Below are positions 17,657 through 26,070 of a stretch of DNA of 64,000 nt, one piece after another (the first letter of the stretch is position 1; each line of letters begins with the position of its first letter). The stretch covers positions 868,001 to 932,000 of the forward strand of contig NZ_WSEL01000003.1 of NCBI RefSeq assembly GCF_009758015.1. Direction: 5' to 3'. A program made the position numbers and the translations under genes. Source of the DNA: Ramlibacter pinisoli (GTDB taxonomy: Bacteria; Pseudomonadota; Gammaproteobacteria; Burkholderiales; Burkholderiaceae_C). Below the pieces are notes generated by a model. It was not told the origin of the DNA, did no database searches, and saw only the letters and a program-made list of their open reading frames with translations.

Positions 17657-18543
17657 CGGTGGGCCTTGATCGAGACGAGGATGCCGAGCGTGAACAGCAC
17701 GCAGGCGGTGAACTGCAGCCAGGTCGGCCAGCGGCCGTCCCAGGCGAAAGAATAGAGCAGCGCAAACAGCGTCTCGCTGACGATCAGTTGTCCGCACAGG
17801 CTGGCCGGCAGGCGCCGGCTGGCGATGCTCCACAGGATGGTGGCCAGCCACGCCGACCCGAGGCCGGTGGCGACGGCCAGGGCGACGAACAGGCCCAGGT
17901 CCGGTTGCGCGGCCAGCACCGCCGCGGGCGAACCGGCCACTCCCCACAGCAGCAGCGCACCGGCGCCGGTCGCTACGCCCAGCCAGTTGGCCCAGTCGGT
18001 GGCTTTCACCTCCCGGTGCCGTTTCAGCCAGCCCGCATTGAGCAGGGCGAAGGCCGTCCAGCACGCCGTCGCCGCCAGCGCCAGCACGATGCCGCGCGTC
18101 GGATGCGGCACGCCGGCGCCGCTGCCGCCATGCGCCGTTCCCATCATCAGGCCCAGCCCGACCAGCGTGAGCAGCAGGCCCGGGACCAGGGCAGCCCAGC
18201 GCAGCGAGCCCGGCTTGCCCAGCAGCATCACCCAGATGGGAATCGTGCCGATCAGCAAGGTGGGCACCTCGGTGCCCGCGTCGCGGATCGCCAGCACCAG
18301 CAGCAGGTAGTAGCCGCTGAAGCCCAGCACGCTCAGGCCGGCGGCAGCGAGCGCCTGCTGGGCCGTCGGAGCGGGGCGCGAGCGGGCGCGCCACAGCAGC
18401 ACCGCGGCTGCGACGACGCCGTAGGCCAGGAAGCGGCCCGCGGTGAGGTCCACTGGTGAGAAGCCGCGCACCATGCGCGGCGACACGAAGACGAGGCCCC
18501 AGAGGGCGCCGGCCGCCAAGCCGGCCAGCACGCCGCCGAACAC
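17653..18543 (-). CDS. DMT-superfamily (EamA) transporter
   Basis: The 296-residue protein is almost wholly hydrophobic, with ten predicted helices in two EamA halves, starting GVLAGLAAGALWGLVFVSPR, a typical first helix. There is no signal peptide, and short basic loops separate the helices. Members export amino acids, metabolites or drugs; the substrate here is unknown. Its stop overlaps the thioesterase start, and its own start lies 13 bases after the SDR stop, so the three genes form one minus-strand operon. Confidence 0.87.
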   Translation of the reverse strand: MFGGVLAGLAAGALWGLVFVSPRMVRGFSPVDLTAGRFLAYGVVAAAVLLWRARSRPAPTAQQALAAAGLSVLGFSGYYLLLVLAIRDAGTEVPTLLIGTIPIWVMLLGKPGSLRWAALVPGLLLTLVGLGLMMGTAHGGSGAGVPHPTRGIVLALAATACWTAFALLNAGWLKRHREVKATDWANWLGVATGAGALLLWGVAGSPAAVLAAQPDLGLFVALAVATGLGSAWLATILWSIASRRLPASLCGQLIVSETLFALLYSFAWDGRWPTWLQFTACVLFTLGILVSIKAHR

Positions 18544-18556
18544 GCGCCGGCGCGGG

Positions 18557-19339
18557 TCAGACGCCGAAGCCGTCGTCCGCCGCGATCACCGAGCCGTTGA
18601 TGAAGTGGCTCTCGCTGCTGGCCAGCAGCACGATCAGCGCGTCCAGGTCGGCCGGGTCGCCCACGCGCTTGCGCGGCAGCATCTGCATCAGCTTCTGGCC
18701 CTGCTCGGTCTGCCAGTGGTGGTGGTTGATCTCGGTGTCGATGTAGCCGGGGCAGATGGCATTGACGTTGATCTCGAAGCGGCCCCACTCCAGCGCCATG
18801 GCCTTGGTCATGTGCACCACCGCCGCCTTGCTCATGGCGTAGGCGCCGATCTGCGGCAGCACCTTCAGCCCCGCCATCGAGGCGATGTTGATGATGCGCC
18901 CGCCGGTGAAGGTGCCGGGCGCGGAGCCGCGCGCGCGCGCCAGCATGCGCTTGCCGATCTCCTGCGCGACGAAGAAGGCGCCGCGCACGTTGGTGTCGAA
19001 GATGAAGTCGAAGTCCTCCTCGGTGACGTCCTGCAGGCGCTGGGTGGTGCTCACGCCCGAGTTGTTGACCAGGATGTCGATCGACCCGACCTCGGTCTCG
19101 GCGTGGGCCACGGCCGAGCGGATGCTGTCGACATCGGTGACGTCGAGCTGCACCACGTGGGCGTCGCCGCCCTCGCCCTCGATCTGCGCGCGCAGGGCCT
19201 TGAGCTTCTCGACGCGGCGGCTGGCCAGCACGACGGCAGCGCCCGCGCGCGACAGGCTGCGGGCGAACTGGGCGCCCAGGCCGCCAGATGCGCCGGTCAC
19301 GAAGGCGACGCGGCCCGAAAGGTCGATGCTGTAGCTCAC
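18557..19339 (-). CDS. SDR-family NAD(P)-dependent oxidoreductase
   Basis: This 260-residue short-chain dehydrogenase has TGASGGLG cofactor binding at residues 15-22, the LVNNSGV block, INIASMAG (Met follows the usual catalytic Ser) and the YAMSK catalytic Tyr/Lys, then CPGYIDTE. A GTG start at 19339 is chosen because an AGGAGAG site precedes it by about 6 bases and the Rossmann motif begins 14 residues in. Substrate is unknown, but the fit is to 3-oxoacyl or hydroxyacyl reductases. It is first in an operon with the DMT transporter and the acyl-CoA thioesterase, and is divergent from the ETF:quinone oxidoreductase gene. Confidence 0.88.
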   Translation of the reverse strand: MSYSIDLSGRVAFVTGASGGLGAQFARSLSRAGAAVVLASRRVEKLKALRAQIEGEGGDAHVVQLDVTDVDSIRSAVAHAETEVGSIDILVNNSGVSTTQRLQDVTEEDFDFIFDTNVRGAFFVAQEIGKRMLARARGSAPGTFTGGRIINIASMAGLKVLPQIGAYAMSKAAVVHMTKAMALEWGRFEINVNAICPGYIDTEINHHHWQTEQGQKLMQMLPRKRVGDPADLDALIVLLASSESHFINGSVIAADDGFGV

Positions 19340-19486
19340 GGGGACTCTCCTGCCGGTAATGCGCTGGCGATGGGAACGCGATGGGATGGACGGTGCAGAT
19401 TGTGCAGGACCCGACGCATAGAATGCTGTCCCGCCAGCGTCGCGTTCGCGCGGTGCCGCTCGCCCCTGCAACGACACTCCCGAGCC

Positions 19487-21172
19487 ATGACACAAGAAGA
19501 GATCCTCGCCCAGTTCGGACCGCGCGAAGCCATGGAGTACGACGTGGTGGTGGTCGGCGCGGGCCCCGCCGGCCTCGCCACCGCCATCCACCTGAAGCAG
19601 CTGGCCATGCACACCGGCCGCGAGGTCTCGGTGGTGGTGCTGGAGAAGGGCTCGGAGCCGGGCGCCCACATCCTCTCGGGGGCCATCGTCGATCCGCGCG
19701 CGCTGACCGAACTGTTCCCCGACTGGCGCGAGAAGGGTGCTCCGCTCACGGTGCCGGTCACCGAGGACATCTTCCTGTTCCTCAGCGAGAAGGGGGGCAC
19801 GCGCACGCCCACCTGGATGCTGCCGAAGAACTTCCACAATGACGGCAACTACGTCGCCAGCCTGGCCAACCTCACGCGCTGGCTGGCCCAGCAGGCCGAA
19901 GCCCTGGGCGTGGAGATCTTCCCCGGCTTCCCCGCCGCCGAGGTGCTGTACGGCGACGACGGCTCGGTGCGCGGCGTCGCCACGGCCAACATGGGGGTGG
20001 GCAAGGACGGCGAGCCGGGCGAGAACTTCCAGCTCGGCATGGAACTGCACGCCAAGTACACGGTGTTCGCCGAGGGCTCGCGCGGCCACCTGGGCAAGCA
20101 GCTGATCGCGCGTTTCAAGCTCGACGCAGACCGGGATCCGCAGAGCTACAGCATCGGCATCAAGGAAGTCTGGGAGATCTCGCCCGAGCGCCACAAGGCG
20201 GGCCTGGCGCTGCACAGCGCGGGCTGGCCGCTCGACGAGATGACCTACGGCGGCTCCTGGCTGTACCACATGGAGAACAACCAGATCTCCATCGGCTTCG
20301 TGGTCGGGCTGGACTACAGCAACCCCTACCTGTCGCCCTACGAGGAGTTCCAGCGCTTCAAGACGCACCCGAACATCCGCTGGTACTTCGAGGGCGCGCA
20401 GCCGGCCAAGCGGCTGGCCTACGGCGCGCGCGCGCTCACCGTGGGCGGCATCCTGTCGCTGCCCAAGACCGTGTTCCCGGGCGGCGCGCTGGTGGGCGAC
20501 GACGCCGGCTACCTCAACGCCTCGCGCATCAAGGGCAGCCACGCCGCCATCAAGACCGGCATGCTGGCCGCCGAGGCCGCCTTCGCCGCGCTGGGCGAGG
20601 GCCGCCAGCACGACGAACTGTCTGCCTACCCGGAGGCGTTCGAGAGGTCCTGGCTGCACGAGGAGCTGAACAAGGCGCGCAACTTCAAGCAGTGGTTCAA
20701 GAAGGGCCGCACCCTGGCCACGCTGATGACCGGCATCGAGCAGAAGCTGCTGGGCGGGCACATGCCCTGGACGCTGCACCGCACGCAGCCCGACCACGTC
20801 TACCTGAAGCCGGCGGCCGAGTGCAAGCCCATCGCCTATCCCAAGCCGGACGGCAAGCTCACCTTCGACCGGCTGTCTTCGGTGTTCATCTCGAACACCA
20901 ATCACGAGGAGAACCAGCCGGCGCACCTGACGCTCAAGGATGCCTCGGTGCCGGTGGACATCAACCTGCGCAAGTTCGCGGGCCCCGAGAGCCGCTACTG
21001 CCCAGCCGGCGTGTATGAATTCGTGACCGACGAGGGCACCGGCGCCGAGCGCCTGCAGATCAACGCCCAGAACTGCGTGCACTGCAAGACCTGCGACATC
21101 AAGGACCCCACGCAGAACATCGTGTGGGTGGTGCCCGAAGGCGGCGGCGGTCCCAACTACCCGAACATGTAG
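19487..21172 (+). CDS. Electron-transfer-flavoprotein:ubiquinone oxidoreductase
   Basis: The 561-residue protein carries an N-terminal FAD fold (DVVVVGAGPAGLA, residues 18-30), LEKGSEPGAHILSGA, and membrane-facing helices in the middle. At the C-terminus is a 4Fe-4S site with Cys in YCPAGVYEF and CVHCKTCDIKDPTQNI. It passes electrons from reduced ETF, loaded by acyl-CoA and related dehydrogenases, to the quinone pool at the inner membrane. Length and motif order are normal for the family. The start is the ATG 20 codons before the Rossmann core. It stands alone, with a 147-base divergent gap to the SDR gene; a (TTCG)n run follows the stop. Confidence 0.93.
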   Translation: MTQEEILAQFGPREAMEYDVVVVGAGPAGLATAIHLKQLAMHTGREVSVVVLEKGSEPGAHILSGAIVDPRALTELFPDWREKGAPLTVPVTEDIFLFLSEKGGTRTPTWMLPKNFHNDGNYVASLANLTRWLAQQAEALGVEIFPGFPAAEVLYGDDGSVRGVATANMGVGKDGEPGENFQLGMELHAKYTVFAEGSRGHLGKQLIARFKLDADRDPQSYSIGIKEVWEISPERHKAGLALHSAGWPLDEMTYGGSWLYHMENNQISIGFVVGLDYSNPYLSPYEEFQRFKTHPNIRWYFEGAQPAKRLAYGARALTVGGILSLPKTVFPGGALVGDDAGYLNASRIKGSHAAIKTGMLAAEAAFAALGEGRQHDELSAYPEAFERSWLHEELNKARNFKQWFKKGRTLATLMTGIEQKLLGGHMPWTLHRTQPDHVYLKPAAECKPIAYPKPDGKLTFDRLSSVFISNTNHEENQPAHLTLKDASVPVDINLRKFAGPESRYCPAGVYEFVTDEGTGAERLQINAQNCVHCKTCDIKDPTQNIVWVVPEGGGGPNYPNM

Positions 21173-21272
21173 TTCGTTCGTTTCATTCGTTCGAAGTTTG
21201 TCGCCTGTCCTTGCGGGGACGTCGGCCGCAGCCAGTCAAGGCTCGGTAGAACCCCCGTGGCGAGAACTCATC

Positions 21273-21297
21273 CGAGCGTGCAAGCTCGCCCCTTTTT
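21273..21297 (+). terminator. Possible weak Rho-independent terminator
   Basis: A CGAGC-GTGCAA-GCTCG hairpin (21273-21288) is followed by CCCC and five T residues. It lies 100 bases after the ETF:quinone oxidoreductase stop and 25 bases before the TRAP binding-protein start. It could end the upstream transcript, but the stem is only 5 bp and it would also sit in the leader of the next gene. Confidence 0.35.
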
Positions 21298-21322
21298 CAT
21301 CCCCGGCCCGGAGACAGCCCCA

Positions 21323-22300
21323 ATGAAGTTGAAGACATCGTTCGCCCTCGCCGCCGTGGCGTTCTCGGTCAGCCTGTCGGCGATCGCGCAGACGCCCACC
21401 ACGCTGAAGATCGGCTACGCCACCACCAAGGAATCGCATTACGGCGTGGGCTCCACCGTGTTCTGCGACGAGGTCGAGAAGGGCACCCAGGGCCGCTACA
21501 AGTGCCAGCACTTCGCCAGCTCCGCGCTTGGCGGCGAGCGCGAGATGATCGAGGCGGTGCAGATCGGCACCCTGGACCTGGTGAACACGTCCACCGGCCC
21601 GGTGGGCAACTTCGTGCCCGAGGTCAAGATCGTCGACATCCCCTTCCTGTTCCGCGACTACGACCACGCGCGCAAGGTCATGGACGGCCCGATCGGCCAG
21701 GACATCCTGACCAAGTTCCCGTCCAAGGGCCTCATCGCCCTGGGCTGGACGGAGAACGGCTTCCGCCACATGACCAACAGCAAGCGCGACATCGTCAAGC
21801 CCGCTGATGCCGCCGGCCTGAAGATGCGCACCATGGAGAACAAGGTGCACATGGAGGGCTACAAGACCTTCGGCATCCAGCCGACCCCCATGGCCTTCCC
21901 CGAGCTGTTCGGCGCCCTGCAGCAGGGCACGGTCGACGGCCAGGAGAACCCCATCCCCGTCATCCTGTCGTCCAAGTTCGCCCAGGTGCAGAAGCACCTG
22001 TCGCTCACCGGCCACGTGTACTCGCCGGCGCTGCTGCTGCTGTCGCCCAAGGTGTGGGGCAAGCTGTCCGACGCCGACAAGAAGGTGTTCACCGAGGCCG
22101 CCAAAAAGGGTTCCGTCGCCCAGCGCAAGAAGGTGAACGACGACGAGGCCAACGGCATCGCCCAGCTCGAGAAGGACGGCATGAAGGTCATCCGCACCGT
22201 CGACGGCAATGCCTTCCGCGAGGCGCTCAAGCCGGCCTACGTGAACTACGCCAAGGAATTCGGCGCCGACAACATCAAGAAGATCCAGGACGTGCGCTGA
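21323..22300 (+). CDS. TRAP transporter substrate-binding protein (DctP family)
   Basis: This 325-residue periplasmic protein starts with a signal peptide (residues 1-22, ending AIAQ). It has the DctP-type order LKIGYATTKESHYG, ALGGEREMIEAVQIGTLDL near residue 70, and LKMRTMENKVHMEGYKTFG near residue 175, which holds the carboxylate-binding Arg, then MAFPELFGALQQGTVDGQENP. It delivers an organic acid to the DctQM membrane pair encoded downstream. A strong terminator lies directly after the stop, which should make this gene's message more abundant than that of the membrane subunits. Confidence 0.92.
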   Translation: MKLKTSFALAAVAFSVSLSAIAQTPTTLKIGYATTKESHYGVGSTVFCDEVEKGTQGRYKCQHFASSALGGEREMIEAVQIGTLDLVNTSTGPVGNFVPEVKIVDIPFLFRDYDHARKVMDGPIGQDILTKFPSKGLIALGWTENGFRHMTNSKRDIVKPADAAGLKMRTMENKVHMEGYKTFGIQPTPMAFPELFGALQQGTVDGQENPIPVILSSKFAQVQKHLSLTGHVYSPALLLLSPKVWGKLSDADKKVFTEAAKKGSVAQRKKVNDDEANGIAQLEKDGMKVIRTVDGNAFREALKPAYVNYAKEFGADNIKKIQDVR

Positions 22301-22319
22301 CCCGCGCCACACCGCCTGC

Positions 22320-22346
22320 CCGCCCCCCGGAGGGGCGGTTTTTTTT
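22320..22346 (+). terminator. Strong Rho-independent terminator inside TRAP operon
   Basis: A perfect 7-bp GC stem, CCGCCCC (22320-22326) and GGGGCGG (22332-22338), with a 5-base loop, is followed directly by eight T residues (22339-22346). It begins 19 bases after the binding-protein stop and lies 25 bases before the start of the small permease gene. It fits partial termination that sets a high binding-protein to permease ratio. Confidence 0.85.
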
Positions 22347-22371
22347 GCCCCTGCCAGCCACTGATGAGATC

Positions 22372-22884
22372 GTGAAGACCTTCGAACACCTGTTCCTCGC
22401 CGCCAACCGCTGGGCCCTCATCCTGCTGCTGGCGGCCATGTCGGTGATCATCTTCACCAACGTCACCCTGCGCTACACCACCAGCCAGTCCATCGAGTGG
22501 GCCGAGGAGGTGTCGCGCCACATGATGATCTGGCTGACCTTCCTCGGGGCGGGCCCGGTCCTGCGCTACGGCGGCCACATCGCGGTGGAGAACCTGCAGG
22601 ACGCCCTGCCGCGCCCGCTGGCCGTCGGCCTGCGCGCGGTCGTCGCCGTGCTGCTGTTCGCCTTCTTCGGCTTCATGGTCTGGTACGGCTGGCTGTACAT
22701 GGAACGCACCAAGTTCCAGCTCACCGCCGCCACCCAGATCCCGTTCTCGTACATCTACGCCGCCATGCTGGTCGGCGGCGTGCTGCTCGTCGTGCACTGG
22801 CTGCTGATCGTCAAGGACTACGTGCTGGAGCGCCGCTTCGCCTCCGACGCCCACTTCGACGCCACCGCGAGCGCCTCGCTATGA
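22372..22884 (+). CDS. TRAP transporter small permease (DctQ family)
   Basis: The 170-residue product has four hydrophobic helices and the family blocks FTNVTLRYTTSQSIEWAEEVSR near residue 30 and FLGAGPVLRYGGHIAVENL near residue 60. It is the small inner-membrane subunit that pairs with DctM. No ATG is available in the frame before the first helix, so the GTG at 22372 is taken; its ribosome site is weak. It comes right after the terminator, and its stop overlaps the ATG of a 16-codon bridging frame that leads to the DctM start. Confidence 0.85.
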   Translation: MKTFEHLFLAANRWALILLLAAMSVIIFTNVTLRYTTSQSIEWAEEVSRHMMIWLTFLGAGPVLRYGGHIAVENLQDALPRPLAVGLRAVVAVLLFAFFGFMVWYGWLYMERTKFQLTAATQIPFSYIYAAMLVGGVLLVVHWLLIVKDYVLERRFASDAHFDATASASL

Positions 22885-22931
22885 GCCACCGCCCGGCTCC
22901 CACCGCAGTGCACCGCAAGAAGGTTTCCTGA
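22881..22931 (+). CDS. 16-codon bridging micro-ORF between dctQ and dctM
   Basis: The frame ATG...TGA encodes MSHRPAPTAVHRKKVS. Its ATG overlaps the DctQ stop (ATGA at 22881-22884) and its TGA overlaps the DctM ATG (TGATG at 22929-22933). An AGAAGG ribosome site for DctM lies inside it. The layout lets terminating ribosomes pass from dctQ to dctM through two stop-start overlaps. Whether the peptide itself matters is unknown; the element may only be a translational coupler. Confidence 0.4.
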   Translation: MSHRPAPTAVHRKKVS

Positions 22932-24223
22932 TGTCTGCCAGCCTCATCCTCGTCGTCTCCGGCTGCGTGCTGCTGGCCATCGGCATGCCGGTGGCCTTTG
23001 CCCTGGCCCTGGCCACCGTCGGTGCCCTCGTCGTCGCCGACGCCTACCCGCTGATGGTGGTGCTGAAGGAGACCTTCACCGGCATCGACAGCTTCCCGCT
23101 GATGGCGGTGCCGTTCTTCATCCTGGCCGCCGAGCTGATGAGCGGCGGCTCGCTCACCGAGGTGCTGCTGAAGTTCGCGGGCCAGTTCGTCGGCCACCGC
23201 CGTGGCGGGCTGGGCTACACCAACGTGGTGTCGCTGACCTTCTTCTCGGGCATCTCCGGCTCGGCGCTGGCCGATGCGGCCGGACCCGGCTCGATGCTGA
23301 TCCGCATGATGGACAAGGCCGGCTACGACCGCGCGTACGCGGCGGCGCTCACGGCGTCCACCGCCATCGTGGGGCCGATCATCCCGCCGTCGATCATCAT
23401 GATCATCTACGCCCTGCAGGACGACAACGTCTCGGTGGGCTCGCTGTTCGTCGCCGGCCTGCTGCCCGGCGTGCTGATCGCCATCGCCATGTGCGTGGTC
23501 AACTGGCACGTCTCGAAGCAGCGCAACTACAAGGGCGACGGCGAGACGCCGGCCCTGGCCGAGATCCTGCGCACCACCTGGCGCGCCCTGCCCGCCCTGC
23601 TGCTGCCCGTCGTCATCCTGGGCGGCATGCGCGCCGGCTGGTTCACGCCCACCGAGGCGTCGGTGGTGGCCGTGTTCTATGCGCTCGTCTGCGGCAAGTT
23701 CGTCTACCGCACGCTGGAGTGGAAGGCGCTGCCCGACATCCTGTCGCGCTCGGCGCTGCTGTCGGCCTCGGTGCTCATCATCATCGGCCTGTCGGCCGCG
23801 TTCGCCTGGGTGCTGACCATCGAGGCCGTGCCGCAGGCGATGGCCGACTGGATCGTGGCGATGCACCTGTCGCCCACCGCGTTCCTCATCCTGGTGAACG
23901 TGTTCCTGCTGCTGTTCGGCATCTTCATCGAACCGCTGCCGGGCGTGATGGTCTTGGCGCCCATCCTGGCCCCGGTGGCCGTCAAGCTGGGCATCGACCC
24001 GGTGCACTTCGCGATGGTCGTCATCTACAACCTGACGCTGGGCATGATCACGCCGCCGGTGGGGGGGCTGCTGTTCGTCACCTCCAACGTGTCGCGCGTG
24101 CCGCTGGGCCCGCTGGTGCGCGAGCTCATGCCGTTCCTGTGGGCGCACGGCGTGGTCCTGCTGGTCATCACCTTCCTGCCCGCGCTGAGCACCTGGCTGC
24201 CGCACGCCCTCGGGTTCAAGTGA
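22931..24223 (+). CDS. TRAP transporter large permease (DctM family)
   Basis: This 430-residue membrane protein has about 12 hydrophobic helices and the DctM blocks GIDSFPLMAVPFFILAAELM near residue 50, SGISGSALADAAGPGS near residue 105, and the PPSIIMIIYAL and TPPVGGLLFVTSNV repeats. It is the Na+-coupled transport subunit for the acid bound by the DctP protein. The ATG overlaps the end of the 16-codon bridging frame. The stop is 38 bases before the glycine riboswitch, so the operon ends here. Confidence 0.92.
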   Translation: MSASLILVVSGCVLLAIGMPVAFALALATVGALVVADAYPLMVVLKETFTGIDSFPLMAVPFFILAAELMSGGSLTEVLLKFAGQFVGHRRGGLGYTNVVSLTFFSGISGSALADAAGPGSMLIRMMDKAGYDRAYAAALTASTAIVGPIIPPSIIMIIYALQDDNVSVGSLFVAGLLPGVLIAIAMCVVNWHVSKQRNYKGDGETPALAEILRTTWRALPALLLPVVILGGMRAGWFTPTEASVVAVFYALVCGKFVYRTLEWKALPDILSRSALLSASVLIIIGLSAAFAWVLTIEAVPQAMADWIVAMHLSPTAFLILVNVFLLLFGIFIEPLPGVMVLAPILAPVAVKLGIDPVHFAMVVIYNLTLGMITPPVGGLLFVTSNVSRVPLGPLVRELMPFLWAHGVVLLVITFLPALSTWLPHALGFK

Positions 24224-24252
24224 GGGAGCCCGGGCGCGGTCCCGGATCGCCT

Positions 24253-24258
24253 TAGAAT
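24253..24258 (+). promoter_or_regulatory. Candidate -10 box for gcv transcript
   Basis: TAGAAT (5 of 6 to the sigma-70 -10 consensus) lies about 15 bases before the first base of the glycine riboswitch, where a promoter must be. No good -35 is visible 16-18 bases upstream. Confidence 0.35.
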
Positions 24259-24261
24259 GGC

Positions 24262-24460
24262 GGCCGTCAGGAGAGTGCTTCCGCCCCGGAAGCCGCCGAA
24301 GGCGCAGGCGCACAGCCGAACGCTCAGGCACCAAGGACTGACAAGCATCCCGGCAACGGGGTGTCGCCTGGCTGGAGAGAGGCGCCCGCGAACGGCGCCC
24401 ACCGAAGGAGCAAACCCCGCCGACGCGGGGTGAATCTCTCAGGTAAAGCGGACAGCTGGG
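24262..24460 (+). ncRNA. Tandem glycine riboswitch controlling gcvTHP
   Basis: Two glycine aptamers follow one another. The first begins at GGAGAGTGCTTCC (about 24270), has the CCGCCGAAGGCGCAGGC core at 24293-24309, and closes with CTCAGGCACCAAGGAC at 24323. The second begins at GGCTGGAGAGAGGCGCC (24371), has CACCGAAGGAGCAA at 24400-24413, and closes with CTCTCAGGTAAAGCGGACAG at 24437-24456. A short linker joins them. This is the standard tandem glycine switch placed 60 bases before gcvT. Glycine binding normally raises expression of the glycine cleavage genes. No terminator hairpin with a T run is seen after it, so control of translation or a different expression platform is likely. Confidence 0.93.
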
Positions 24461-24517
24461 GTAGCCACGGTCGATACCATGGCTCGAACCGACCCCTGCA
24501 TCCACCGGAGAGTCCGC

Positions 24518-25651
24518 TTGTCCGCCACCGCCCCGCCAGAGCTGCGCACGACCCCGTTGCACGCGCTGCACCTCGAACTCGGCGCCCGCATGGTGCCGTT
24601 CGCCGGCTATTCCATGCCGGTGCAATACCCGGCCGGCCTGATGGCCGAGCACCACCACACGCGCCAGGCCGCCGGCCTGTTCGACGTCTCGCACATGGGC
24701 CAGTTGCGGCTCGAGGGTGCCGACGCCGCAGCCGCCTTCGAGACGCTGGTGCCGGTGGACGTCATCGGCCTGGGCGTCGACCGGCAGCGCTACGGCCTGC
24801 TGCTCAGCGACGAGGGCACCATCCTCGACGACCTGATGCTGGTCAACCGGGGCGACGACCTGTTCGTCATCGTCAACGGGGCCTGCAAGGACGGCGACAT
24901 CGCCCACATCCAGGCCCGCATCGGCGGCCGCTGCCGCGTCATTCCCATGCCCGAGCGCGCCCTGCTCGCCCTGCAGGGGCCGCAGGCCGCCGCCGCGCTG
25001 CAGCGCCTCGTGCCCGGCGTCGAGTCGCTCGTGTTCATGACCGGCGCGCGCCATGCGTGGCAAGGCGGCGATCTCTACATCACCCGCAGCGGCTACACCG
25101 GCGAGGACGGCTTCGAGATCTCGGTCGGCGCCGGCCAGGCCGAGGCCCTGGCGCGCGCCCTGCTCGCCCAGCCCGAGGTCAAGCCCATCGGCCTGGGTGC
25201 GCGCAACTCGCTGCGCCTGGAAGCCGGCCTCTGCCTGTACGGCAACGACATCGACACCACCACCACGCCCGTCGAGGCGGCGCTCACCTGGGCGCTGCAA
25301 AAGGTGCGCCGCACCGGCGGCGCGCGCGCGGGCGGCTTTCCGGGCGCGGCCAGGGTGCTGGGCCAGCTCGATGGCACGGTGCCGGTGGCGCGCAAGCGCG
25401 TGGGCCTGGTGGCCCTGGAACGCGTGCCGGTGCGCGAGCACACCCCCTTGCAGGACGAGGCCGGCACCGCCATCGGCGAAGTCACCAGCGGCCTGCTGGG
25501 CCCCAGCATCGACAAGCCGGTGGCCATGGCCTACGTGGATGCCGCCCATGCGGCACCGGGCACCCGCCTGGTCGCGCTGGTGCGCGGCAAGCTGGTGCCG
25601 ATGGCCGTGGCCGCGATGCCCTTCGTGCCGCAGCGCTACCACCGCGGCTGA
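24518..25651 (+). CDS. gcvT: Glycine cleavage system T protein (aminomethyltransferase)
   Basis: With the start used here the protein has 377 residues. It shows TPLHALHLELGARMVPFAGYSMPVQYP at the start (quoted in parts: the GARMVPFAGY folate-binding block), FDVSHMGQ, the TRSGYTGEDGFEIS block near residue 190 and LGARNSLRLEAGLCLYGND with the catalytic Asp. It moves the methylene group from the aminomethyl-lipoyl arm of H protein to tetrahydrofolate and releases ammonia. The TTG at 24518 is chosen because GGAG at 24507 gives good spacing and homologues start at about this point; an ATG at 24479 has no ribosome site. It is first of gcvT-gcvH-gcvP. Confidence 0.9.
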   Translation: MSATAPPELRTTPLHALHLELGARMVPFAGYSMPVQYPAGLMAEHHHTRQAAGLFDVSHMGQLRLEGADAAAAFETLVPVDVIGLGVDRQRYGLLLSDEGTILDDLMLVNRGDDLFVIVNGACKDGDIAHIQARIGGRCRVIPMPERALLALQGPQAAAALQRLVPGVESLVFMTGARHAWQGGDLYITRSGYTGEDGFEISVGAGQAEALARALLAQPEVKPIGLGARNSLRLEAGLCLYGNDIDTTTTPVEAALTWALQKVRRTGGARAGGFPGAARVLGQLDGTVPVARKRVGLVALERVPVREHTPLQDEAGTAIGEVTSGLLGPSIDKPVAMAYVDAAHAAPGTRLVALVRGKLVPMAVAAMPFVPQRYHRG

Positions 25652-25684
25652 AACCGAATACCAACCGACGACAGGAGAAGCGTG

Positions 25685-26059
25685 ATGACCGTGAAGTACA
25701 CCCAGGACCACGAATGGCTGAAGCTGGAGGGCGGCGAATCCGCCATCGTCGGCATCACGGTCCATGCGCAGGATGCGCTGGGCGACGTGGTGTTCGTCGA
25801 CCTGCCCGAGGTCGGCCGCAGCTACAACAAGGGCGAGGTCGCCGGCGTCGTCGAGTCGGTCAAGGCCGCCGCCGACGTCTTCATGCCGGTCACGGGCGAG
25901 GTGCTGGAGGTCAACGAGGCGCTGCGCGCCGATCCGGCCCTCGCCAACAGCGATCCGCTGGGCCAGGGCTGGTTCTTCAAGGTCAAGGTGGCCAACGCCG
26001 CCGAGCTCGACGGCCTGATGGACGAGACCGCCTACACCGCGTTCGCCAAGGACGCCTGA
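25685..26059 (+). CDS. gcvH: Glycine cleavage system H protein
   Basis: This 124-residue lipoyl-carrier protein has the H-protein order KYTQDHEWL at the N-terminus, GDVVFVDLPEVG, and the lipoylation block VVESVKAAADVFMPVTGEV, with the modified Lys at residue 60. It shuttles the aminomethyl and dihydrolipoyl intermediates between P, T and L proteins. An AGGAGAAG site at 25673-25680 precedes the ATG at 25685; a GTG one codon earlier is also possible. It follows gcvT by 33 bases. Confidence 0.95.
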   Translation: MTVKYTQDHEWLKLEGGESAIVGITVHAQDALGDVVFVDLPEVGRSYNKGEVAGVVESVKAAADVFMPVTGEVLEVNEALRADPALANSDPLGQGWFFKVKVANAAELDGLMDETAYTAFAKDA

Positions 26060-26070
26060 CGACAGCCGCG

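Noticed and set aside
24479..24517. ATG at 24479 as the start of gcvT
   Set aside because: There is no ribosome site before it; the TTG at 24518 has GGAG at good distance and gives the usual N-terminus. Not excluded experimentally.
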